Shown here: positions 55,518 to 64,000 of the stretch, piece after piece | Layout of the letters: every line of letters starts with the position of its first letter | How positions within the stretch are numbered: the stretch's first letter is position 1 | Assembly (NCBI GenBank): GCA_964035545.1 | Contig: OZ037769.1 | Location: forward strand, 4,587,929-4,651,928 | Direction of reading: 5' to 3' | Length of the DNA: 64,000 bases | Origin: Bugula neritina | Lineage: Eukaryota; Bryozoa; Gymnolaemata; Cheilostomatida; Bugulidae | Notes under the pieces: generated by a model | Told to the model about the DNA's origin: nothing | Seen by the model: only the letters and a program-made list of their open reading frames with translations | Databases searched by the model: none | Translations under genes and position numbers: made by a program

Positions 55518-55806
55518 ATAACGCATGCTATGCATTCTCATGTTAATTTATTTAACATATTTTATTTTATATATTGTACGTTTTGCACACTAGTATTATA
55601 TTATGTATATTATATTGTATCTTATACAGTTCTAAAGTTGTTTTATATTATATAAATTCAGTATATTATATACTCTTTCATAATAGAAAAGAAGTGCTAC
55701 TAGAGGGGCAATTGATGAACGTCCTTCCACAGGTGCCAGGCTCTACTGTCGAGTACGTAGCAAACCAATTTGTTACTACTATGAAGTAGACGTCAACCCA
55801 AACTAG
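54928..55806 (+). CDS. PP2: paralogue of PP1, putative peptide precursor, 101 aa
   Basis: Exons 54928-55113 and 55687-55806, phase 0, TAG stop. Same plan as PP1: a short N-terminus with Lys; a hydrophobic stretch at about 17-41 containing [11 protein letters not shown]; a cysteine in DVTC; a KR pair opening exon 2; then a basic stretch and a disulphide-size loop CRVRSKPIC followed by a Tyr/Glu/Asp-rich tail. The loop spacing (C-R-x6-C) is the same as in PP1 while surrounding residues have changed, which fits selection on the loop. A possible donor (CAAG|GTGATG) follows the stop, so the 3' untranslated region may be spliced, perhaps to the tttttag-like acceptor near 56446. No family assigned. 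Confidence 0.7.
55300..55515. repeat. (AT)n/(AC)n/(GT)n palindromic microsatellite in PP2 intron
   Basis: AT blocks alternate first with ACACAC and then with GTGTGT, making an overall self-complementary array able to form a cruciform. Confidence 0.95.
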
Positions 55807-57660
55807 CCAGCAAGGTGATGATTTCTTATTATTTTCAACGTTTTTAATTATGCTTTTTTATTTTAATCTCAACACAAACAGTAAGCTTTTTTATTTTCAG
55901 CTTTTGGTATAATAAAAATGGCTATACATTTTAATAATGGAGGATGGCTAAGTTTAACTGATATGAAAAACTATCACTAAATCAGACTTCAACTAACTAT
56001 TTGCAAGAAATGTAAGGTTTTAACATGGAAGTTAGTGCACTGCATTTAATATTCCTTAATAAAAATTTGTTGAAGTTAATGTAGCTGATATCTTTTACCA
56101 TAAAACCTTGTGAATCATCAACGCTAAAAATATATAAAAAAACGATGACATTCACTTGTCAAAAATGTAACATTTTAGCGCATCACTGGAAGATATTAGC
56201 TACAATAATAGTTTTTTAAACTTGTTTTAAAGCTAAAAGCTCTACAAGATTTTAGACTTTATCTGAAGGCAGCCTCGCATTCTATTTAAATAGTTTTATG
56301 TTTAAAAAATTTTTTGAAGATTGAAATTTAAAGTATAGTTCTTGAAATATTTCTGAACAATGACCAGCACATCAACTTTAAGAGATTTTCTGTTGTAAAA
56401 TCATAGAGTTATGTTATGTTATGTTATGCTTTTATTTCTCTTTTAGATTCCACCCTTTCCAACAGCTACTAGATACCAGGCAACAAAAACCAACTTGTGG
56501 TTTAAACAGAAAACAGAGTTTAAAGTTGTATCTTATGAATTTATCTGCAGCTATATCTGCAGCTATATCTGCAGCTATCTGCAGTTAGTTGCAGTTATCT
56601 GCAGTATAGTGACATTGCAGAAAAATATAGATTACGCTGATTTATAACATTAATTGTATTTTGTGTTTTTATAAATAGTATTTGTTTTTTTCCTGCTAAT
56701 TAAGTTGCCATGATATGGTAGATTGGTAAAGATTTTACAAAAATGTTGTTACATTAGTTTGCCTGGCTCACTCAAAAATTTTACTTTGTTCATGTTTTAT
56801 ATCAGATATGACTAATGTTTTCTAGTATAACAATATTTGTATCTGTAATGATTTGAATAAATAACGTGTACTTTTAAATTAAAACTTGAACTGAGAAGTA
56901 CTTGCAACCATAAAAGACAATTTCCTAAATAAAATATTGCTCTCAGACTTATAACCAATATTCAAAAGTAATTAAAACAAAATAAAATAATTAAATTAAT
57001 AACCTGAATATAAATTGATAATAAAATTTTTCAAGTACTATACTTTTGCTGCATAAATTATTATCAGGTTATTTTACCACCACAATTATATTTAGAATGC
57101 ATTATGAAATATAAATAATTAATTAATTCAACTTATTGAAAACAGACTACCATAATCATTTTTCGCACAATTCTAGATAAGGATGTTTAGTATCCAGAAC
57201 AGCATAATGTACATAAATCACAAATGTTAATTTATTGCTATACTATCAGTGGGTTTCCACTACTTCACACTATTTGAATAGATTTTTCTTTCTATGTAGG
57301 GGGGGGGGACAGTTGCATTGAATGAAACCATAATCATAAGTTAATGCAACCACAAATTCACAGCATCCTTACGAATCTATTCGATGCAATGGAAACGCAG
57401 CGCATATGCCATCCAAAAACTCGAGAGGTTTTAATAGTTAGCCTTAAAGACAGGTATTGAATTATGAAATTATTTAAAAAAGTAGTATTCCAGGACGCAC
57501 CTGCTAAAATTTGAAAGGCTTGGTGGAATTTAAAATAAGTAAGCTGGGACAGCCAAGTGTTGAAGTGATTTATAAAGTTGAATTTTTTTACACTCGAATA
57601 CTATTAAAAAATAAGCTTAATCATTCAGTTAAACTATACTGACTTTAGTTGTAGTTTAGT
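55807..57660. other. Intergenic downstream of PP2
   Basis: No supported gene. At 56546-56608 there is a short tandem of atctgcagct units. An open stretch from 56447 follows a tttttag-like acceptor and may be a 3' untranslated exon of PP2, but I cannot confirm it. Confidence 0.4.
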
Positions 57661-58656
57661 TATAGTGCAGGCAAAAAGTCTGAATATTTGGATTTAAAAC
57701 CTAACAATTCAAGTTTTAAGAAATATGGGTTTATTTTGAATTTCAAAGATATTTTTACAGCAAAAAATGTAGCGGAGCAGTAAAATAAACAGTACCTATT
57801 TGAATGTTATTAACATCAGATTTTGCCATCATGTGGTCACTAATCAGTATTTGCTGCCATGGACTTTGTTCCAAAAGAAGCTTTGGCATTGACTCAGCAG
57901 GCTTCTCTCAGTACCCTGGTGTGAGTTTTTTACACAAACATGATTCATTTTTGCCACCAAGAGTTAGGATTGGTTTTAGCTACTTCTATCTTCAAAATTG
58001 AACAAGGGTTTATGATGATATTAAGCTCCTGAGCTGACCAATGCTTGTATTTATGACAGAACCCAGACGGTTGGCAATCAGTGGCTCACAAGCTAGTTTA
58101 TAAGCTTTGAGTTTCAATTTGTTTTAAGCATGATGTTTAATTGTTTGAGCTGACACTTTCCAAGTTAAATTCAATGGTGAGACATCATGTGGTAATGCAA
58201 TGGTTGGGCCTTTGGTCACCAGACCCCAAATCTTGCGGAGAGTGTTTGGGCTGACCTTAGTTGGCCTACCATTCCAAGTTTAGCTTTTGCAATCAGGACT
58301 GAGAAACCCATTCTTGATTTTGCTTATTATGTCTTAGACACAGCTCCTTTAGATACTCTAGGCTGCTTTACATTTTCTGTCTGTTTCAAGCCTCTCATAT
58401 TCATTCGCTCTAAAACTGCACTTTTCTTCAGCGAAAGCTCACCCAATGTTTAGCTGTTCCCTCCAAAAAAAAGGGTTATACACTATGTAAAACCCAAAGT
58501 CATGATAGATTGCCTTTTTAATGCGTAGACTAATAAAATAGAAATATATGCAATGAAAACACATCTCTAAATCTAGCTATAGGGCACATTAAATCTGACC
58601 AACAGTTCAAATCTTGTTTATAAGTGAAATATTCCAGTCTTTTAGCCGGCACTGTA
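57661..58656 (-). mobile_element. Decayed Tc1-like transposon, ~1 kb
   Basis: The right end read in reverse is CAGTGCCGGCTAAAAGACTG and the left end is tagtgcaggcaaaaagtctg; TA flanks both sides (57661-57662 and 58655-58656). Between them, minus-strand frames with many stops and frameshifts recall a Tc1-family transposase N-terminus: a helix-turn-helix stretch with VSKGAVSKT and a GRPTK motif followed by TLRKI. At about 0.99 kb it is shorter than the ~1.6 kb usual for the family, so it is internally deleted as well as mutated. Confidence 0.75.
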
Positions 58657-59026
58657 AGTTTTTATCAAGATTATTCTTCTTTAAACTTTTCTTTAATAAT
58701 TATTAAATTGACAAAAACAAATAAATTAGTTTAAATCCCACCACACTAGTAGACCCTTTAATTACTTTGTTTTTAAGAAACCAGACACATAGTGAGTTGA
58801 GAAAATTAGCCCTGCCTATAAATCTAAATAAATATTTAGTACCAGGATCTACTAAGGATATTCATGCTATAAATTTATTTAATTATTGGTTAATCAAATA
58901 GTTTATGGGTATTAAATATAAGGCGCAGCATCAAAGATTCCCACAACTTACTCTAAAATAAAAGAGGTTGAATGCAATTTTACAATACGCTATTTCTCTG
59001 CACTAAAAGCTGTGATGACAGTACTC

Positions 59027-59207
59027 CAACCAATTTAATCACAGTAGTCCCATAATTCCACACAGAGTATGCAATTATTGTTGTTTTAGAAAAGAACACC
59101 CATTTGACTACAACTGTCGTAAAACAAGAGAACCTTTTAAAAGGGCAGAAGAGATATTCAGCTTGCAATTTATATAAAAACTGGATGCAGGACTTCATTT
59201 ACTTAAG
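59027..59207. repeat. Interspersed repeat, copy 1
   Basis: About 180 bp similar to 62936-63122, in the same orientation. Shared blocks include tatgcaattattgttgtttt and ctggatgcaggacttcat. No terminal repeats recognised; family unknown. Confidence 0.8.
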
Positions 59208-61114
59208 GTGATGACCTGAACTATGTTACCAACTTTGTAGTTAATGACTTCGCAGAAACAGGAATTACCTTGACTACCTTTAGTCTTTAGAGTAGAGTTT
59301 ATAAGCATGTTTTACAAGAAAGTATAAATATAGCTCTCTCTCCATGAGTAGGCAAGTGTAGATATAGGTCACATTTTTCCCTTATAGTTTGCTACAAGGC
59401 AGCGTTTTATACAACTAGATAATATATTTAGAATCCATTATTATATTATGTTCCGTGGCCTCAGTATTTGAGCACTCATTCCCTGATAGCTTACAAGGTG
59501 GTGCTGCCATTTGCAACAACAAAGAAGTTGAAGTAGAACATTCTTTCTCATTTAAAACTGGCTAATTATGAAAAAGAGATTATTGAAACTATATAAACTA
59601 AGTTGCTATCTGTTGGAAAATAACCGTAAGAACACCCATTTATCATCTTTTAGCTACTAATGTATAGGATTGTCGGAACTTTTTGCACCAGCTGCGAGAC
59701 AGAAAGAATTAAAACCAGGAAAACATTTCTAACTGTACTATAAGCATATATTTTATGTGACCATTTATAATTGTAATGTTGATGCCATCAGCTAATAACT
59801 TATTAAAATAGTGTTGATAACTAACTATAAAGTACTCATTTAAAAGTTTTAAGCTAATAATGTTTTGGATTATCACAGAATATTCTGATTTACGGGCTCC
59901 TCTCTTAGTACTGGCTGGTAGGATAGAGGATGACCAGGATAGATTTACCAGCTGCGCTGTATATAATATGTATAATATATTTATTATGTTGTAAGCTTTA
60001 TATATATATTAATTCCTTTTTATACTACCGGGTACTACTTGAATACGGTAATTGCACAATTTTATCAATTAATTTAAAGTATTGTTATAAAATAAAAATG
60101 AGCAATTAGTTACATTCAAAACTTTGTTATACTTGAATAGAAAATTGTGTATTTACTTACTAATAATAATGTTATATATTGTGGTGATTTGAGTTTCATG
60201 GATAACCTATTACAAAAAGATCATCCATATGGTATATGCTACGTATGTTCATTGTAGCTACAAATTTTTCATCATACAAACTATTATTTTTAACCTTTCT
60301 ATTGCTGGTTATAAGCGGGTATATAGCCAGACTTTTTACAAGTTCACATGTTTTTGGTCTGCACTGTCATTACAAACTGTTAGCCATTTGCATCTTTTTG
60401 TTCAAGTGCTTTGTAAAACAATTCATGTATTAATAAACTACTATATTAATAATTTAAATTACAAAACCATTTTTTAGTTACATCTGATTGAAGGCCGGGA
60501 TGAGAAATCCCACTTAGAACGTATCTATAAATTCAACAGTTATGATCAAGTTGCTATGTTGATGATGGCGTCTGACAATTGACTTAGGCCTCAGGCTATC
60601 AGCTAAATACTTAATACTAATACTCCGTAGCGATTCAACCTATAACTGTTATAACCCAACACCCTGATATGTTTGGCCTCCCCACCATCATTCTATCATT
60701 ACAATGTTGTTATAATAATTTGCATTATGTGTATACTCTGTAGCATCAGTTATAGTAATTACATGTAGCCTACAAGTAGCCTAAACTTATATTATTTGAA
60801 AATTATTATCAGAAAAAATATAGTTCACCAATTTACAAGAGGTTCAATTCAACTCGGATAAAATAAAAATCAGCAAATTAAGTAACAATGCTAATTATGC
60901 TACATATTCAAAACATAATATTATGCATATAAACCAAAGTATAGGAAAAACAAAATTTGCAGAGCACTTGACAGAAAACATAATGCTACCATTACTTTTT
61001 GTCTAATTAACAATGTTTGTTCCTAACAATTTATTCAATAAAACAAAATCATGGAATGTTTTCTGGAATTTTCTAGAATAGTGGCAGGTATTTAGGCATG
61101 AGAATACCCTACTG
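59208..61114. other. Intergenic, nothing recognised
   Basis: AT-rich; no exon, RNA gene or clear repeat seen. Short open frames near 60.23-60.48 kb lack splice or homology support. Confidence 0.45.
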
Positions 61115-62658
61115 CTACTTTGGTACAAAAAGGTGAAGTTGTTCAGGGTCTTCTCTAATTGTAGAAGCGAGTATCGGTATGCCCGCCCTCATCAGCTCAG
61201 CAGCAACAGACACCATAGGATCCCAGGCCAGACTCGCAACAGCTATACATTTGTCATCTCTAAAAACATGACTATAATACAAGTGTGGTATGGTATAGAC
61301 TATAGCGTATAGTGTGACAATATAAACCACACTGTGCTCAATATTTTTATTGGCAAACAATGTTACATTAGTTTTAAATTGCAGGTCTCAAGTATTCCAA
61401 CTGTGAACCATGACATTGCCAATGACAGCGGATACTGCTTGTAACGTTGAAGCTATAGTTTTGCACAAATAACATAGCATCTCTGCCCTAGCTTACTAGG
61501 AAATGTATAGTAAGATTTCTGCATTCTCGTGGACTAACTAAGTTGATTGGAAAATTGGAATATCAATGATGGCAAAATTCTACAAGCCGCAAGTGAATAA
61601 ATAATCCAACAGTGAAACTTGTAAGGAAAATATAGAGTAGTATTCAAAGTAACCTGATGAATAAACCAGCATAGTAATGAGAACACAACAAGAACACTGG
61701 GCAAACAAATAAGTTACCTTTAAATTTTACATCCTTTTAATAAAACTTGTAAACAATAAGTAAAAAAAGAGTAAATACCTGACAAAAAAAGCCACAAACT
61801 TGGAGGATTCGCCATGGAATACAATTTCATCTTCTTTTGCTTTACCAAAACCTTCAAAAGTAGAAAAATGATTAAATAGTTTCATTGAAATCAAAGCTAG
61901 TAGAGTAGGCATCATGGAACCTTTCCAACAGGATTATTCCAGGAATTCACTCCGTTTGAGATATTAAAACAGATATGAAATATATTCGATATCTAAGGAT
62001 ACTAACAAAACTTGACAAAACATTAAATTCTATAACATTGATATGTCATATTAGGATATAAAAATATAGAGTCATACAAATTCCATTATCATTACAATAT
62101 TTTTATGATCATCACAATGATTGATTGTCATACAGCTACATAGTATTCCAGCATACTATATAGAAAAATGGACTTGAAGCATGCCCAGCTATACCAGAAT
62201 TAAACTTTCTCATGTTGAAACTAACTAGCAATACCTTATAATAAAGGTTGCTCTTTATTAATGAAGGCAAGTTTTATGCAAGAGTGATATTGAAGCTTGA
62301 ACACACGACTCCCAACATAACAAATGTAAAGTAAAAGAAAAAAACTAGTTTGAAAATGATACATATAAATAATGAATATAAAATAAATATATAAAAAATA
62401 AATAAATAAATATAAATACAAATTTACCTATAAAAGAGGAGCCCACAATGACCACATTCTTGCCCTTAGATTGGTTCGCTATTTCATTAGCCTCGGCGGG
62501 TGTGCGCAGGTAGAATACGTCTTTACTGAATGTGTTGGTACCGGGTTTGTCTAAAGTGATAGGTCGACTGCCGGTGCATATGGCAGCTTGGTCATACTCT
62601 ACGGTGTAGTCCGTCCACTCTCGCCCTCTGAACACCATGTGGTTCATATCTGTGTCCA
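61115..62658 (-). pseudogene. AIFM3: AIFM3-like flavoprotein fragment, middle exons missing
   Basis: Three exons: 62658-62428, 61851-61779, 61259-61115 (stop TAG). The first encodes part of the FAD/NAD oxidoreductase fold of apoptosis-inducing-factor-like proteins: a CTGSRP FAD-contact region, LRTPAEA, and the Rossmann motif VVIVGSSFIG. The second and third encode the family's C-terminal region (FVAFFV, then AVASLAWDPMVS). In AIFM3 about 200 residues (rest of the NAD domain and second FAD motif) lie between FIG and this tail; the 576-bp intron here has no exon for them. The flanking phases (G|GT) still join in frame. No N-terminal Rieske exon is seen upstream in the window. Either a decayed fragment or a shortened protein. 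Confidence 0.65.
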
Positions 62659-62935
62659 CTGAGAATGCCTGGATTAACGTATTGCATTACGTAATAACGT
62701 AACGTAGCACATTTACCACTTTCTCCGTTACAACAGCGCAAATAATCATCATACAAGATACATAGAAATAGTTTAATAAACTTCTGTAGACAAATGTGAC
62801 ATTACAATATATATTTTATCAACTTCTACAGTAAAAAATATTTAGTCATAACAATATTAAAAAAAAGAGACCATTAATTAATATAAACATAAGTTAAAAT
62901 AAACGACATGGATTTATCTGTGTGCAACAGCTTCC

Positions 62936-63122
62936 AGTCAAGCCAATTCAATCACAATAGCCCAATAAGTTCACACAAAATATGCAATTATTGTTGTTTT
63001 AAAAAAACACCCACTTTACTGCAACTGTGGTTAAACAAGAGAGCCTTTTAAAAAGGGCAGAAAAAACATTAAGTTTGCAATCTATATAAAAACCGGATGC
63101 AGGACTTCATGTACTTAATCTC
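62936..63122. repeat. Interspersed repeat, copy 2
   Basis: Partner of 59027-59207; see that entry. Confidence 0.8.
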
Positions 63123-63364
63123 ATACCAAAGTTGACTGTACTTGCTTTACAGGTAATATTGTAGTAATTTGTGCAATTACTGTGCGTGAGTTATCTACTT
63201 GCGTATACTTAGTTGGCTATTCTACTAGCAATTACTAGGGTAGCTGTCGAGTAATTATGTTTATTATCCACAATAAAATACAAAGCAAACATTACATCAA
63301 ATTATCCTATACATCAGTCAACTACTAACACATGTTTCTACTTCAAGCCTCCGCTTACAACAAC

Positions 63365-63500
63365 GTGATCAAATGTCAATAGCCCGGGAAGTGTCACGTG
63401 AGTCGGAAGCATATCTTCCGGTGCTGCTAATTGGTTGCTACATAGGGACCTTAGTATTCCCAGAACGGAGAGAGGGCGATTCCCGTATTTGTACTTTGCA
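63365..63500. promoter_or_regulatory. Promoter-like island: CACGTG, GGAAG and CCAAT-type motifs
   Basis: Within 60 bp are a CACGTG E-box (63396-63401), GGAAG/CTTCC ETS-like cores on both sides of a short palindrome (aagcatatctt), and an ATTGG box. The stretch is GC-richer than its surroundings. Orientation and target gene are unknown. Confidence 0.3.
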
Positions 63501-63813
63501 TGACTCACTACACCGCCCCCCCCAGCAGAAAGCCCTACTTTCTGATAACACAATACAAAAAAAACACATATAAAGAAAAACAATACAATAATCCAAAAAG
63601 AAAAACATACATAAGTAAACCCACAAAAAGGAAGAAGAGAAATAGTTGAGTACGACAACATTTATATACAGAAGTAAACAGGGTGATCGAACACACACAT
63701 CTAGTCAGCTATAAAGAGAGAGGGTGCTTACCAGCACGCGGGCCAATGTCGGAGCACTCGTCACTTTCCAGACGAAAATACAGCTCAACAAAAGGTGCCT
63801 ACCCCAGGCATAC

Positions 63814-63999
63814 TCATTGGGTGGACTCTGACTCTTGTAGCGAGCGTGCTCTGTGTCGAGCCTGTCGGGCACGTAGCCGCCTCTTCAGTCGCCCCACTGA
63901 GTCCTTCAGCTGGTATAGACCTGTCGTCGTATTCAGCAGGTCAGGGGCAAGTTGCGTGAACTCGGCTTGTAGTTTTACAAACCGCTCTTCTACACTAGC
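63814..63999 (-). CDS. Partial basic, coiled-coil-like reading frame at the right edge
   Basis: About 61 codons open to the window edge, ending in TGA at 63814-63816. The product has an amphipathic stretch (VEERFVKLQAEF, then LYQLKDSVGRL) followed by a strongly basic run (KRRLRARQARHRARS). Base composition is much GC-richer than the rest of the window. It could be the 3' end of a neighbouring gene or of a retroelement Gag-like frame. I do not recognise it. Confidence 0.4.
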   Translation of the reverse strand, partial: ASVEERFVKLQAEFTQLAPDLLNTTTGLYQLKDSVGRLKRRLRARQARHRARSLQESESTQ

Positions 64000-64000
64000 C

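Larger units (their letters stand above)
62659..63813. other. Upstream flank of the AIFM3-like fragment
   Basis: Contains interspersed repeat copy 2 (62936-63122) and a GC-richer promoter-like stretch at 63365-63500. A weak candidate minus-strand exon (about 63733-63801, an acceptor TAG then a frame ending at a GTAAGC donor) has no homology support. Confidence 0.4.

Noticed and set aside
57804-58001. Plus-strand 65-codon frame as a gene
   Set aside because: It lies inside the Tc1-like relic bounded by inverted ends and TA, opposite the decayed transposase.
60229-60477. Two overlapping plus-strand frames of 65-82 codons
   Set aside because: No splice partner, no motif and no paralogue; length is within chance for AT-rich sequence.
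62236-62421. Minus-strand frame as the missing AIFM3 exon
   Set aside because: Hydrophobic Tyr/Phe/Ile read-through of AT-rich intron, with no NAD- or FAD-domain motifs.

Overview
Animal nuclear DNA, AT-rich. The evidence is GT-AG (and some GC-AG) introns, signal peptides, a type II membrane M1 peptidase, an ER-retention tail, tRNA-derived SINEs, Tc1-type elements and long microsatellites. The gene content (KDEL esterase array, aminopeptidase N homologue, AIFM3-like fragment) suits an invertebrate, possibly a lophotrochozoan, but the phylum cannot be fixed from this sequence. Nearly every gene was built by hand from splice sites and reading phase, because coding exons are short and scattered.

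Region 1 (0-36 kb, minus strand) is a tandem array of four type-B carboxylesterases (here CES-a to CES-d, left to right). Complete copies have ten exons with identical phases and almost identical exon lengths. The last exon is tiny and encodes a KDEL ER-retention tail in CES-c and CES-d. In CES-b a TAG stop lies immediately before the KDEL codons. CES-a has an in-frame TAA before its oxyanion-hole motif and runs off the left edge. CES-c has an in-frame TGA in exon 1. An orphan exon 1 at 16.6 kb carries the same TGA plus a second stop. About 8-9 kb was duplicated (roughly 4.6-13.3 kb and 17.0-24.9 kb). Each copy holds one esterase and, just 3' of it on the same strand, one copy of an unrecognised four-exon gene (NB1, NB2).

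Region 2 (37.5-49.4 kb, minus strand) is one 25-exon gene for a 1055-residue aminopeptidase-N-like type II membrane protein. It keeps the three zinc ligands but has HQxxH instead of HExxH, lacks the catalytic tyrosine and has an altered GAMEN motif, so it is probably a pseudoenzyme. Its introns carry SINEs, a TA-flanked MITE and a poly-G tract.

Region 3 (50.9-55.8 kb, plus strand) holds two paralogous two-exon genes for proteins of about 100 residues. Each has an N-terminal hydrophobic segment, a Lys-Arg pair at the exon junction and a conserved C-R-x6-C loop; they look like secreted or membrane-tethered peptide precursors. Both have the same 22-bp core-promoter-like element upstream.

Region 4 (56-64 kb) is mostly non-coding. 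It contains a decayed Tc1-like transposon, a two-copy interspersed repeat, an AIFM3-like gene fragment (minus strand) that lacks its middle exons but joins in phase, and a GC-richer right edge with a short basic reading frame.
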